64,000 bases of DNA. Source: an uncultured Bacteroidales bacterium (GTDB lineage: Bacteria; Bacteroidota; Bacteroidia; Bacteroidales; UBA932). Position 1 is the stretch's first letter; the number at the start of each line of letters is the position of its first letter. A program made the position numbers and the translations under genes. The stretch is taken from assembly GCA_944323445.1 (NCBI GenBank), contig CALUSM010000008.1, forward strand, positions 1 to 64,000. Reading direction: 5' to 3'. The notes beneath the pieces are model-generated. The model did no database searches and was not told the origin of the DNA. It saw nothing but the letters and a program-made list of their open reading frames with translations. Shown one piece after another: positions 43,988 through 54,520 of this stretch.

Positions 43988-45332
43988 ATGAAAAGTTCAA
44001 TCCTACGGACATTGTCTGCAATGACGGCTGCTGTTGCTGTCTTCTCTTGCCAGGAACCTGCGAAGGATCCCGTGGCTCTCGGAACTCCGGTTCCCGTCGT
44101 AGATCAGGCATCTCTGTCAGAGACTTCTTTCACTGTAACATGATGGGAGGCAGTTGAGAATGCCGTATCCTATGCCTACACTCTCAACAACGGAACAGAA
44201 GAGACAGCCGGCTCCACGACCGTCACATTCTCAGACCTCACAGCCAGTACGCAGTATACTTTCAAGGTAAAGGCAGTCGCTGCCGAGGACGGCGGATACA
44301 CCGATTCCGAGTGGGCCTCACTCACAGTCACGACACTTGGAATTCCGACAGTTGCGGAGATTACACTGGATACGGCCGCCATTGATCTCAAAATCGGTGA
44401 AACATATTTGTTAACAGCCGAGATTTCACCCGCTGAGGCCGTTGACGCCTCTATCACATGGAGCAGCAGCAATCCTGAGACAGCCTCTGTCGACGGGGAC
44501 GGACTCGTAACAGCTGTAGCCCTCGGTGAAACGGTCATCACTGCTACCGCCGGAGACAAAAGCGCCACATGCACTGTGAACGTCGTGGAAGACATCTACG
44601 GAATCAACATGGAGGACATGACTGCCGATGAAGTTAGGGCGGCTATTCAGGACGCTATCGCCGACGGCATTGTCAACATCAAGCTCATCGGAGAGTTCGA
44701 GAAGATCGGAATACCCACGGATGCATCCGTATACAATCCCAACTACGACCAGAATCCTTTCTACAACACCGCAATAGAGCTTATCGACATGACTGAGGTC
44801 ACAGGATGGCCCGAGGTGGATGTGGACGGCCAGCTATCCCGCTCTGAGAGAGGTGAGACTCCCCGAAGAAGTAAAAGCCATCGGTGCGCAGGGATTCTGG
44901 CAGTGCTCTGCCCTTGAGACTGTAATTGCACCCGGAGCCACCCATATCGGTTCCAGTGCATTCAACTTTAACGGAAGCCTGACCGACGTTGAGTTTCCTA
45001 TGGCTGAAAACGTATACACCTTCGCATTCTCCGGTTCCGCAGTCCAGTCCGTATCCCTCCCTAACGCACACTACATAGATTACGGAGCATTCGACAAATG
45101 TGAACAGCTTACAAGCCTGACCCTCACTGCTGAAGGAGACATCACCCTGATATCCTACCCCATGATGGGATACTATCCCTTCAACTTCAATACCTCCGCG
45201 TGCGACCTCGTCCTCAACGCAGACAAGCACTACGAAAGCGGTACGGCAAGTCCTAAAGCCGCTTCGGAGAACCAGTGGGCCACAGACAAAAGCAACTCTC
45301 CCCTGACATGGAAGAGCATAACATTCGAATAG
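43988..45332 (+). pseudogene. Broken BspA-type (FN3, Big_2, leucine-rich repeat) lipoprotein gene
   Basis: One gene in pieces. From the ATG at 43988 a lipoprotein signal (AVFSC, Cys 21) leads into a fibronectin type III domain, which is interrupted by an in-frame TGA at 44141-44143, directly before the Trp of the FTVT-WEAVENA strand. The same frame continues through FN3 and a Big_2 domain (ITLDTAAIDLKIGETYLL). A frameshift between about 44829 and 44838 moves the rest to another frame, where a BspA/LRR_5 domain continues (VKAIGAQGFWQCSALETV, IGSSAFNFNGSLTDVEFP) to the stop at 45332. Both lesions could be sequencing errors, but two in one gene suggest inactivation. The intact protein would be a surface-exposed lipoprotein. 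Confidence 0.8.
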
Positions 45333-45343
45333 ACCCGAAGTAA

Positions 45344-45375
45344 AGAAGGCGGTCCTGTCTGCAGGATCGCCTTCT
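45344..45375. terminator. Bidirectional intrinsic terminator
   Basis: AGAAGGCGGTCCTG (45344-45357) pairs with CAGGATCGCCTTCT (45362-45375) with one G-T pair; CTGTTTT follows. It lies between the broken BspA gene and the convergent ppx. Confidence 0.85.
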
Positions 45376-45393
45376 CTGTTTTATACTTATCCG

Positions 45394-46326
45394 TTATTTG
45401 CCAAGAACTTCCAAATGTTTGGTGTACAGGCCGTCTATGATGCCGTCCGAGAGTCCAATGACGGGCACATAGATATAAGGTGCACCGGTTATGGCCGCTA
45501 TAGTCAGGAATATCTCACCTGCAGGAACAATCACATCCGCCCTGTCAGCCTTCAGCTCGTATTCCTCCATCCTCTGCCTGACACTCATAGCCTTGAGCCT
45601 GTCATGGAGAACCTGCAGGGATGATGTGCTCATACGGGGATAGCGCTTGTCACGGCGCTCGACCATCCTGTAAAGTTTGTTTATGTTGCCGCCGGAGCCC
45701 ACGATGTTGATGCCAGGATACGAGGCAGTCAGGTCCTCCAGGTCGGAACGGAATCTCTTCCACTCCCCGTCAGACACAGCCTTGTTGAGCATGCGCACGG
45801 TACCGATATTGTAGGATTTGGAACAAATCAGCTCTCCGTCTGTCATAAGGTTGATTTCCGTACTGCCGCCGCCAACATCGACATACATGTAGTTGCCGCG
45901 CCGACCGCGCATACTCTCGATATGGTTGTTGTATATCATGCGGGCTTCCTGCTGTCCGTCGATAATCTCAATGTCGATGCCTGTCTTTCTGCGCACTTCC
46001 TTGATAATCTCATGGCCGTTGGCGGCATCACGCATGGCAGAAGTGGCACAGGCGCGGTAATCCGCGACATTGTAGATTTTCATAAGCTGCTTGTATGACT
46101 TCATGAGACGCACCAGGTCCTTGCGCTTTCGCTCGGATATGCTTCCCCCGTTGGAAAACACGTCGAATCCCAGACGGAGAGGCACGCGAAGCAGCAGCAC
46201 CTTTGTAAAACGAGGCTGGAAATCGTCCTCAAGCTGCTTGATGAGCAGGCGGACAGCGTTGGAACCTATGTCTATGGCAGCGTATGTCACCGCATGATCC
46301 TTTAATTCTACTGTTTCGTTATCCAT
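45394..46326 (-). CDS. ppx: Exopolyphosphatase (Ppx/GppA family)
   Basis: 310 residues from the ATG at 46326, 22 bp after the ppk1 stop; the in-frame ATG at 46389 would overlap ppk1. The ASKHA fold is clear: AAIDIGSNAVRLLI at about 16-29 (phosphate 1), ACATSAMRDAANG, EIIDGQQEARMIY, MYVDVGGGSTEI and IVGSGGNINKL. It lacks the C-terminal HD-like domain of E. coli Ppx, as is usual for short bacterial forms. It hydrolyses polyphosphate or pppGpp. The upstream partner ppk1 makes polyphosphate. Confidence 0.94.
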   Translation of the reverse strand: MDNETVELKDHAVTYAAIDIGSNAVRLLIKQLEDDFQPRFTKVLLLRVPLRLGFDVFSNGGSISERKRKDLVRLMKSYKQLMKIYNVADYRACATSAMRDAANGHEIIKEVRRKTGIDIEIIDGQQEARMIYNNHIESMRGRRGNYMYVDVGGGSTEINLMTDGELICSKSYNIGTVRMLNKAVSDGEWKRFRSDLEDLTASYPGINIVGSGGNINKLYRMVERRDKRYPRMSTSSLQVLHDRLKAMSVRQRMEEYELKADRADVIVPAGEIFLTIAAITGAPYIYVPVIGLSDGIIDGLYTKHLEVLGK

Positions 46327-46348
46327 TATATCCTTGTTTTTACTGTTT

Positions 46349-48442
46349 TCAGGACATGCCTGCATCATACTCACTTTCCTTGGCCTCAAGCTCCTGGTAA
46401 TGAAGGTATAAGGCTTGCTGAGAGCCTGTATCCAGAGGCTCGGCGCAACTCCAGGGCCGGTTGGCTCCGGTACCGTCTACCGTCCTCCCCTGCCTGGTGT
46501 CCCTAAGGGCATAATCCACTATACGCTTCATTTCCTGCTTGATAGTCGGATCATAAACCGGGACGATGACCTCTATGCGGTTGTCCAGGTTGCGCGGCAT
46601 CCAGTCGGCAGAGCCCATGAAGACCTTCTCCTCACCTCCGGCTGCGAATACAAAGATACGGGAATGTTCCAGATACCGGTCGATAATTCCGTTAATCCTT
46701 ATCCGGCAGTTCTCCGGCAGACCATCGGTGACTATGGAACAGTTGCCCCTGACAGACATCGCGATATCCACTCCGGCATACGCGGCGTCGTATATCTTCT
46801 CCACCATCACAGGATCCGTAACATGATTGAGCTTCATCCGGATATATGCAGGCTTTCCGTTCTTCTTATTGCGAATCTCGGCATTGATAAGGGATATGAA
46901 TCTGCTTTTCATATCATTGGGAGACACCAACAGCTCCTTGAAGCGGACCTGGGCATAGGGTTTCTCGATAAAATCGAAGACCTGCTCCACCTCTTTCACG
47001 ATCCTGCGGGACGATGTCATCAGGATGCAGTCGGTATAGGCCCTGGCGTTGCCCTCGTGGAAGTTGCCGGTGCTGATGCAGGACAGGTCACCGCCCCTTT
47101 TCATTCCGATGTGCAGGACCTTGGAGTGCACCTTGAGCCCCTCGACACCGAAGATGACCTTGACTCCGGCATCCTCCAGCTTCTGAGACCATTTCATATT
47201 GGACTCCTCGTCAAAACGGGCCAGCAGCTCGATGACCACAGTCACCTTCTTGCCGTTGCGGGCGGCGGCAATCAGGGCACGGATTACCTTGGAGTCCTTG
47301 GCCAGACGGTACAGCGTTATCTTGATGCTGCTGACATTACGGCTGGTAGCCGCCTCATGGAGCACCCGGATAAATGTGTCAAAGCTGTGGTACGGCACAT
47401 GCAGGAAACGGTCCTGCCGGCTGATACGCTCCAGAATGCTGCCTGGACCTTCCAGGGATGAACGGCGTATGGCGGGCATAGTTGGATATTTCAGAAGACT
47501 TCCGGGGAAAGAGGGAAATTTCATCAAGTCCTTGTGGTTCTGGTAGCGGCCACCGCGCAGAACGGTATCCCGCTCTCCCAGATCCAGCTTGCCCAGGACC
47601 CTCCGCAGCAGGTCCTCCGGCATATTCTCATCGTAGATGAACCGCAGGGGCTCGCCCTTCTTCCTGCTCTTGAGACCTTTGGATATCTTCTGGAGAATGC
47701 CGCTGCGCTGGTCGTTGTCAATCTCCATCTCTGCGTCGCGGGTAAACTTGAAAGTAAAGGCGCTGAAAGAAGTGAAGCCGTTGCCCTCGAAGACCTTGGG
47801 CAGGCAGCAGCGCACCGCATCATCGATGTACATGATGTAGCTTTTGCCGTCCTTGTCCGGCAGAAGGACGAAACGGCCGCAGCTGTCCACAGGAAGACTG
47901 AAATAGGCGTAGTCGTAAACGTGCTTGCCTGTCCCGGTTACTCTGCAGGCCTTGACTGCCAGGTATATCTTCTCGTCAGTCTCGTAGTCCAGATGACGCA
48001 CGGCGCTCAGCCATATAGGCACGATATAGCCGTCTATGCGCTCCTGATAGTACCTGCGGATGTAGGAGACCTGCTCCTCATCAGCCTGGGAGTCGGAAAT
48101 GATGCAGATATTTCTGTCAGCCAAGGCCTTGTTGACCTGTTTGACGGCCAACTCGAAATCTTTCACATAGCGGTTGTTGAGCTTGTTTATCTGCTTCACC
48201 ACCTCTACGGCAGTCCTGGCCTCCCGAAGACCTGTCTTGCCGTCCCACTCGGCCACACGGTTCTGAGAGGCCACGCGGACACGGAAAAACTCGTCCAGAT
48301 TGTTGGAGTAAATACCCAGGAAGTTCAGCCTTTCTAGGAGCGGAACTTCCTCTTTACAAGCCTCTTGCAGCACACGCCGATTGAAGTACATCCAGCTGAT
48401 GTCCCTCTCGAGATACGGCTTCATTGTCTTTTTCTTTCCCAT
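46349..48442 (-). CDS. ppk1: Polyphosphate kinase 1
   Basis: 697 residues from the ATG at 48442 (a TTG three codons earlier is a poor alternative). Ppk1 landmarks: RDISWMYFNRRVLQEA and LGIYSNNLDEFFRVRVA at the start, LHVPYHSFDTFIRVLHEAA, LLARFDEESNMKWSQKLEDAG, the phospholipase-D-like HSKVLHIG and STGNFHEGNARAYTD with the phosphate-accepting His region, and a second active-site block near KVFMGSADWMPRNLDNRIEV. It forms polyphosphate from ATP at the membrane. Length and motifs are complete. It forms an operon with ppx. Confidence 0.96.
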   Translation of the reverse strand: MGKKKTMKPYLERDISWMYFNRRVLQEACKEEVPLLERLNFLGIYSNNLDEFFRVRVASQNRVAEWDGKTGLREARTAVEVVKQINKLNNRYVKDFELAVKQVNKALADRNICIISDSQADEEQVSYIRRYYQERIDGYIVPIWLSAVRHLDYETDEKIYLAVKACRVTGTGKHVYDYAYFSLPVDSCGRFVLLPDKDGKSYIMYIDDAVRCCLPKVFEGNGFTSFSAFTFKFTRDAEMEIDNDQRSGILQKISKGLKSRKKGEPLRFIYDENMPEDLLRRVLGKLDLGERDTVLRGGRYQNHKDLMKFPSFPGSLLKYPTMPAIRRSSLEGPGSILERISRQDRFLHVPYHSFDTFIRVLHEAATSRNVSSIKITLYRLAKDSKVIRALIAAARNGKKVTVVIELLARFDEESNMKWSQKLEDAGVKVIFGVEGLKVHSKVLHIGMKRGGDLSCISTGNFHEGNARAYTDCILMTSSRRIVKEVEQVFDFIEKPYAQVRFKELLVSPNDMKSRFISLINAEIRNKKNGKPAYIRMKLNHVTDPVMVEKIYDAAYAGVDIAMSVRGNCSIVTDGLPENCRIRINGIIDRYLEHSRIFVFAAGGEEKVFMGSADWMPRNLDNRIEVIVPVYDPTIKQEMKRIVDYALRDTRQGRTVDGTGANRPWSCAEPLDTGSQQALYLHYQELEAKESEYDAGMS

Positions 48443-48507
48443 AATTGACAAATTTGCCGCAAGTTAGGGATAAATTGTAAAATGAATTGTTAAAATTCCA
48501 TTACAAA

Positions 48508-50295
48508 TCAGTCAAGTTTCAGCACGGCCATGAAGGCGCTCTGGGGCACCTCCACGTTGCCGATCTGCCGCATGCGCTTCTTGCCCTTCTTCTGTTTCTC
48601 GAGGAGCTTGCGCTTACGGGTGATGTCACCGCCGTAGCACTTGGCCAGCACGTCCTTGCGCACTGCCTTTACGGTCTCGCGGGCAATGATCTTCGCCCCG
48701 ATGGCGGCCTGTATCGCTATCTCGAACTGCTGACGCGGAATCAGTTCCTTGAGCTTCTCGCAGATGCGGCGGCCGAAGTCGTAGGCCCGCTCGCGGTGTA
48801 TCAGGGAGGACAGGGCGTCGACCGACTCGCCGTTGAGCAGGATGTCCAGCTTGACCAGGTCGGCCTTCTGATAGCCGATGATGTGGTAGTCGAAGGAGGC
48901 ATAGCCGCGGGAGATGGACTTGAGTTTGTCGTAGAAGTCGAAGACTATCTCGGCCAGGGGCATGTCGTAGGTGAGCTCCACGCGGTCGGCGGTCAGGAAA
49001 TGCTGTCCCTTGAGCACCCCGCGCTTGTCCAGGCAGAGCTTCATGATCTGACCGAAGTACTCGCTCTTGGATATGATCTGGGCCCTGATGTAGGGTTCCT
49101 CGATGTAGTCAATCAATGTCGGCGCCGGAAGACCGGAGGGGTTGTGTACGTCCACCACCTCGCCCTGGGTCGTGTACACCTTGTAGGACACGTTCGGCAC
49201 GGTGGTGATCACGTCCATGTCGAACTCCCTGTACAGCCTCTCCTGCATGATCTCCAGATGGAGCAGGCCGAGGAAGCCGCAGCGGAAGCCGAAGCCCAGG
49301 GCCAGGGACGACTCGGGCTCGAAGACCAGGGAGGCATCATTGAGCTGGAGCTTCTCGAGGGAGGCGCGGAGATTCTCGTACTCGTCGGTCTCGACCGGAT
49401 AGACTCCGGCGAAAAGCATGGGCTTGACCTCCTCGAAACCGGCTATCGACTCGGAGCAGGGCCGGTCCACATGAGTGATGGTATCACCGACCTTCACCTC
49501 CACCGCCGTCTTGATACCGGAGATGATGTAGCCCACGTTGCCGGTAGTAACCTCGTCCGTAGGGCACATCCGCAGCCGGAGGTAGCCCACCTCGTCGGCC
49601 TCGTATTCCTTACCGGTGTTAAAGAACTTCACCTTGTCACCCTTGCGTATCACGCCGTTGACCACCTTGAAGTAGGCTATCACACCCCGGAAAGGATTGA
49701 ACACCGAGTCGAAGATCAGGGCCTGGAGCGGAGCCTCAGGGTCGCCCTTGGGAGCGGGGAAACGCTCTACCACCGCATCCAGGATGGCCGGCACGCCCTC
49801 GCCCGTCTTTGCGCTGCACAGCAGGATGTCCTCCCTGTCGCAGCCTATCAGGTCCACTATCTGGTCGCTGACCATGTCCACCATGGCCGCGTCCATGTCT
49901 ATCTTGTTCAGCACCGGGATAATCTCCAGGTCATGGTTGATGGCCAGGTAGAGGTTCGATATCGTCTGGGCCTGTATGCCCTGGGTGGCGTCCACCACCA
50001 GGAGCGCTCCCTCGCAGGAGGCTATGGCGCGGGACACCTCGTAGGAGAAGTCCACGTGGCCCGGAGTATCGATGAGGTTGAGGATGTATTTCTCCCCTTT
50101 ATAGTTGTACACCATCTGTATCGCGTGGCTCTTGATCGTGATGCCCTTCTCCCTCTCGAGGTCCATGGAGTCCAGCACCTGGTCCTCCATCTCCCTCTCG
50201 GTCAGGGTATGGGTGTGTTCGAGCAGACGGTCCGCCAGGGTGCTCTTGCCGTGGTCTATGTGCGCTATAATGCAGAAATTCCGGATATTTTTCAT
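48508..50295 (-). CDS. lepA: Elongation factor 4 (LepA)
   Basis: 595 residues, standard length. G1 AHIDHGKS near 11-18, G3 DTPGHVDF, G4 NKID, then EF-G-like domains and the LepA-specific C-terminal domain ([20 protein letters not shown]-like stretch with [13 protein letters not shown]). The catalytic His of DTPGH is present, in contrast to the EF-G paralogue at 54521. LepA is a ribosomal GTPase that acts at translation initiation or back-translocation. The promoter at 50315-50322 precedes it. Confidence 0.97.
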   Translation of the reverse strand: MKNIRNFCIIAHIDHGKSTLADRLLEHTHTLTEREMEDQVLDSMDLEREKGITIKSHAIQMVYNYKGEKYILNLIDTPGHVDFSYEVSRAIASCEGALLVVDATQGIQAQTISNLYLAINHDLEIIPVLNKIDMDAAMVDMVSDQIVDLIGCDREDILLCSAKTGEGVPAILDAVVERFPAPKGDPEAPLQALIFDSVFNPFRGVIAYFKVVNGVIRKGDKVKFFNTGKEYEADEVGYLRLRMCPTDEVTTGNVGYIISGIKTAVEVKVGDTITHVDRPCSESIAGFEEVKPMLFAGVYPVETDEYENLRASLEKLQLNDASLVFEPESSLALGFGFRCGFLGLLHLEIMQERLYREFDMDVITTVPNVSYKVYTTQGEVVDVHNPSGLPAPTLIDYIEEPYIRAQIISKSEYFGQIMKLCLDKRGVLKGQHFLTADRVELTYDMPLAEIVFDFYDKLKSISRGYASFDYHIIGYQKADLVKLDILLNGESVDALSSLIHRERAYDFGRRICEKLKELIPRQQFEIAIQAAIGAKIIARETVKAVRKDVLAKCYGGDITRKRKLLEKQKKGKKRMRQIGNVEVPQSAFMAVLKLD

Positions 50296-50314
50296 TTTCT
50301 TCAGATAATCGCTG

Positions 50315-50322
50315 CAAATATA
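50315..50322 (-). promoter_or_regulatory. -7 box of lepA
   Basis: TATATTTG on the minus strand, 19 bp before the ATG at 50295, in the 56-bp gap to the divergent transketolase gene. Confidence 0.55.
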
Positions 50323-50351
50323 CTATCTTAGCGGGATAAACACAAACTGAT

Positions 50352-51197
50352 ATGACTGACATACAAAAGCTGACCGACACAGCGTCCCAAGTCCGCAGGG
50401 ACATACTCCGAATGGTCACCCAGGCCGGGTGCGGACATCCCGGCGGCTCGATGAGCAGCACTGACTTCATCACAGCCCTGTACCTCAACGTAATGAAACA
50501 CTCCCCCGAGGGCTGGAGCCGCAGCGGCAAGGGTCAGGACATGTTCATCCTCTCCACGGGACACATGTCTCCCCTGCTCTACAGCATCCTCGCCCGCACC
50601 GGGTATTTCCCCACCTCCGAGCTCGGCACTTTCCGTCATCTCGGATCCAGACTGCAGGGACATCCCTCAACCGACTTCAACCTCCCCGGCGTCTACATGC
50701 CCTCCGGCTCCCTCGGCCAGGGTCTCTCCGTAGCCTGCGGCGCAGCCCTCGGCAAGAGGCTCGACGGCGAGGACAACACCGTCTACGTCCTCTGCGGTGA
50801 CGGCGAGAGCGAGGAAGGCCAGATCTGGGAGGCAGCCATGTTCGCCGCCCACCACAAGGTTGACAATCTCATCGCCATGACCGACTGGAACCACCAGCAG
50901 ATCGACGGCACCGTGGATTCGGTCATCGGACTCGGAGACCTCGAGGCCAAATGGAAGGCATTCGGCTGGGAGTGCATCCAGGCTGACGGCCACGACATGC
51001 AGGCCATCCTGGAGGCATTTGCCAAGGCAAAGGCCCTCTCCCGTCACGGCAAACCCGTGATGATCCTCTTCCACACCGCCATGGGCAAGGGCGTGGACTT
51101 CATGGAGGGCACCAACGAATGGCACGGCAAGGCTCCCTCGCCGGAACTCTGCGAGAAGGCCCTCGCACAAGTAAGGGAAACCCTCGGAGATTATTAA
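50352..51197 (+). CDS. Transketolase, N-terminal subunit
   Basis: 281 residues, the thiamine-diphosphate-binding half of a split transketolase. Motifs: AGCGHPGGSMSSTDF near 29-43, STGHMSPLLYSIL, GSLGQGLSVACGAALG, and the cofactor motif GDGESEEGQIWEAAMFAAHHK with NHQQIDG. It pairs with the C-terminal subunit at 51216 to form the enzyme of the pentose phosphate pathway. The gap to that gene is 18 bp. Confidence 0.95.
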   Translation: MTDIQKLTDTASQVRRDILRMVTQAGCGHPGGSMSSTDFITALYLNVMKHSPEGWSRSGKGQDMFILSTGHMSPLLYSILARTGYFPTSELGTFRHLGSRLQGHPSTDFNLPGVYMPSGSLGQGLSVACGAALGKRLDGEDNTVYVLCGDGESEEGQIWEAAMFAAHHKVDNLIAMTDWNHQQIDGTVDSVIGLGDLEAKWKAFGWECIQADGHDMQAILEAFAKAKALSRHGKPVMILFHTAMGKGVDFMEGTNEWHGKAPSPELCEKALAQVRETLGDY

Positions 51198-51215
51198 TTC
51201 TAAAGGTACAGGACA

Positions 51216-52175
51216 ATGATGGAAAAATTCATAAATACAGGAAACAAGGACACACGCTCGGGCTTCGGTGCAGGACTCACGGAGCTGGGCAGGACAAACG
51301 ACAAGGTGGTAGCGCTCTGCGCTGACCTCACCGGCTCGCTGAAGATGAACACATTCGCCAAGGAGCACCCCGACCGCTTCTTCCAGTGCGGCATAGCCGA
51401 GGCCGACATGATAGACGTGGCCGCCGGACTGTCGCTCAGCGGCAGGATTCCCTTCGCCGGCTCCTTCGCCAACTTCGTGACCTCCCGCGTCTACGACCAG
51501 GTCCGTCAGGGCATCTGCTATGCCAGTACCAACGTCAAGATAGCCGCCTCCCACGCCGGCATCACCCTCGGTGAGGACGGCGCCACCCATCAGGTGATGG
51601 AGGACATCGGCATGATGAGGATGCTCCCGCGCATGACCGTCATCAACCCCTGCGACTACAATCAGACCAAGGCCGCTACCATCGCGGCAGCCTCCTACGA
51701 CGGACCGGTATACCTCAGGTTCGGCCGTCCCTCCGTGCCTAATTTCACTCCCGAAGACCAGGTATTCGAGATAGGAAAGGCCCTGAAACTGGTCGAAGGA
51801 AAGGATGTGACGGTCTTCGCCACCGGTCACCTGGTATGGGAGGCCCTCCTTGCTGCCGAGGAACTGGAGAAGCAGGGAATCTCCGCTGAAGTTATTGACA
51901 TACACACCATCAAGCCCCTGGATACGGAGGCTGTGCTCGCTTCCGCCGCCAAGACCGGAGCGGTGGTGACTGCCGAGGAACACCTGATCGCCGGAGGCCT
52001 GGGAGAGCTGATCGCCGGAGTACTGGCCCGCCACACCCCCTGCCCCGTCGAGATAGTGGCCGTGGACGACCTCTTCGGTCAGAGCGGAAAGCCCGCCGAG
52101 CTGATGAAAGCCTACGGGCTCGATGAAGAACATATCGTATCCGCCGCACTGAAAGCCATTTCAAGGAAGAAATAA
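51216..52175 (+). CDS. Transketolase, C-terminal subunit
   Basis: 319 residues covering the pyrimidine-binding and C-terminal domains: KNTFAKEHPDRFFQCGIAEADM-like block (FFQCGIAEADMIDVAAGLS) with the catalytic Glu, SFANFVTSRVYDQVRQGI, HAGITLGEDGATHQ and the C-terminal EEHLIAGGLGELIAGVLA. The start may be the second Met at 51219. Its stop at 52175 is immediately followed by the ATG of an ECF sigma factor, without any spacer. Confidence 0.95.
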   Translation: MMEKFINTGNKDTRSGFGAGLTELGRTNDKVVALCADLTGSLKMNTFAKEHPDRFFQCGIAEADMIDVAAGLSLSGRIPFAGSFANFVTSRVYDQVRQGICYASTNVKIAASHAGITLGEDGATHQVMEDIGMMRMLPRMTVINPCDYNQTKAATIAAASYDGPVYLRFGRPSVPNFTPEDQVFEIGKALKLVEGKDVTVFATGHLVWEALLAAEELEKQGISAEVIDIHTIKPLDTEAVLASAAKTGAVVTAEEHLIAGGLGELIAGVLARHTPCPVEIVAVDDLFGQSGKPAELMKAYGLDEEHIVSAALKAISRKK

Positions 52176-52721
52176 ATGACAGAGGACAAGGAAATACTGG
52201 ACGCATTCCGCCAGGAGGGGAAGGAGGACTACGCCTTCAACCTCCTGGTGCGCCGGTATTCCCGCGACCTCTACTGGCAGATCCGCAGGATGGTCTTTGA
52301 CCATGATGACGCTGACGATCTGCTGCAGAACACACTCATCAAGGCCTGGAAATACCTGCCGGACTTCCGCGAGGACTGCAGGCTCTACACCTGGCTCTAC
52401 AGGATAGCCGTAAACGAGACTATCAACTTCCTGAAAAGCAAGCGGCTCAGGACAATGTTCTCCCTGACCGGAAAAGAAAGGACGCTCGCCGAAAAGTTCA
52501 CCGCCGACCCCTATTTTTCCGGAGATGAGATCACCAGGAGACTGTACGCCGGGATGGAGAAACTGCCGCCCAGACAGAAGGTGATATTCACGATGAGGTA
52601 TTTCGACCAGATGAAATTCGACGACATAGCCAAGGTTCTCAAAAGGACCGTAGGCTCCGTCAAGGCCTCCTATCACCACGCATTCGTAAAGATGAAACGA
52701 TATTTGGGAGAGGAGGATTAA
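52176..52721 (+). CDS. ECF-type RNA polymerase sigma factor
   Basis: 181 residues, starting directly after the transketolase stop. Region 2 is at about 20-85 (FNLLVRRYSRDLYWQIRRMV, DDADDLLQNTLIKAWKYLPDF) and region 4 at about 120-175 (LPPRQKVIFTMRYFDQMKFD, RTVGSVKASYHHAFVKMKRYL). It directs RNA polymerase to a subset of promoters. No classical anti-sigma gene is adjacent; the single-span protein encoded next is the best candidate for that role. Confidence 0.94.
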   Translation: MTEDKEILDAFRQEGKEDYAFNLLVRRYSRDLYWQIRRMVFDHDDADDLLQNTLIKAWKYLPDFREDCRLYTWLYRIAVNETINFLKSKRLRTMFSLTGKERTLAEKFTADPYFSGDEITRRLYAGMEKLPPRQKVIFTMRYFDQMKFDDIAKVLKRTVGSVKASYHHAFVKMKRYLGEED

Positions 52722-52738
52722 TCCTATGACTGTTCAAG

Positions 52739-53224
52739 ATGTCTAATCTACGTATGAGCGAGATAAAAGAAGATATAACCCGGAATCCATTCACCGTTCC
52801 TGACGGCTATTTCGAGTCGCTGGAGGACAGGGTCCGCGAAAGGATACACCGCCCGGCCACGCCTTTCGCCACATTCGTCATGAAGGCCAAGCCGGCCTTT
52901 ATGATGGCGCTCATGTTCGCAGTCATCGCCGGCTTCGGATGGCTGGCGTCGAAAGTCACTCCGCTGATCTATGACGGCCCGGCTGCCCCGGATGACCCCA
53001 TCATGGCTATGATAGAGGAAGGATATCTGGAAAGCAGCTTCATCTACGCCTACTTCGAAGAGATAGACGTTGACGAGGCATTTACCTACTCCCTTGAGAA
53101 CACCATCACCATAGACGGAGAGATCGAGGAGGACCTGGAGTCCACCCTGACTGAGGATGACATGTGGGAGCACCTTGATAGTCAAGACACTCTGGACTGG
53201 ACCGAAACCGGAGCAGACAGATAA
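52739..53224 (+). CDS. Single-span membrane protein, possible sigma-factor partner
   Basis: 161 residues, 17 bp after the sigma factor. The N-terminus has EDITRNPFTVPDGYFESLEDRV, a motif often found in Bacteroidota proteins encoded after ECF sigma factors. One membrane helix lies at about 55-75 (FMMALMFAVIAGFGWLA), followed by a strongly acidic tail of about 80 residues. The layout (short cytoplasmic part, one span, outer tail) would suit an anti-sigma-like regulator, but no anti-sigma domain is recognised. Confidence 0.75.
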   Translation: MSNLRMSEIKEDITRNPFTVPDGYFESLEDRVRERIHRPATPFATFVMKAKPAFMMALMFAVIAGFGWLASKVTPLIYDGPAAPDDPIMAMIEEGYLESSFIYAYFEEIDVDEAFTYSLENTITIDGEIEEDLESTLTEDDMWEHLDSQDTLDWTETGADR

Positions 53225-53244
53225 ACATTGTAGACAGATTATAT

Positions 53245-53774
53245 ATGAGAAGTATCAAGAGACTTGTTATCACACTCGCAGGAGTCATCCTGCTTTCCGT
53301 ACCGTCGATGGCACAGCCCGCCGCGCAGGAGCACCCGGTACAGCCCGACCCCGAGAATAAAGAAAAGCTGGAAAGCGCCAGAATAGCATATCTCACTACC
53401 TGCATGGACCTTACCCCGGAAGAGGCCACAAAATTCTGGCCGGTGTACAACGAATACTGTAAGGTCATCAGCGAGGCCAGGAAAGTCAGCCGCAAACAGT
53501 TTCACGAGATACAAAGGATGACTGACGGGAAGAACACCTCCGAAGCGGCCATGAAAAAACAGCTCATGGACTACATCGACGGACTGAAGAAGGATGACGA
53601 GCTGGAACGCCTTTATCTGGACGAGTTCCTCAAGATACTTCCTGTGGAAAAAGTAGCGCTGATGTATGTAGCAGAAGAGGATTTCCGCATCAAGATGATC
53701 AAGATGTGGAAGAAACCCGGCATGGAGAAAGGCACTCCAGGTCCCGGTAAACACAACTCCAAGCCTGCGGCCAA

Positions 53775-53778
<4 letters not shown>
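53245..53778 (+). CDS. Secreted Spy/CpxP-like helical protein
   Basis: 177 residues. Signal peptide of about 24 ([18 protein letters not shown]). The mature part is helical with [18 protein letters not shown] near 56-73, the LTxxQ-type motif of periplasmic stress proteins in this phylum, and a basic C-terminal tail rich in Lys, Gly and Pro. The gene is 20 bp after the membrane protein and overlaps lolD by 4 bp. A role as periplasmic chaperone or sensor tied to the sigma factor is inferred. Confidence 0.8.
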
Positions 53779-54428
<650 letters not shown>

Positions 54429-54435
54429 GTTATAG

Positions 54436-54476
54436 TATTTTTGCATTTGTCTCACAGATTCTCTAAATTTGTGAGA
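54436..54476 (+). promoter_or_regulatory. Promoter and leader hairpin of the EF-G2 gene
   Basis: TATTTTTG (54436-54443) is the -7 box. The leader of about 75 nt begins with a stem TCTCACA (54450-54456) and TGTGAGA (54470-54476). Confidence 0.55.
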
Positions 54477-54520
54477 TATTGACAAAATTTACTAACTACT
54501 AATATTAATCTTTTGATAAA

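Noticed and set aside
48473-48506. Pho box upstream of ppk1
   Set aside because: The half-sites are 12 bp apart and degenerate; AT-richness explains them equally well.
48487-50331. 614-codon open frame antisense to lepA
   Set aside because: lepA is unmistakable on the other strand; long antisense frames are expected from GC-rich codon use and this one has no recognisable domain.
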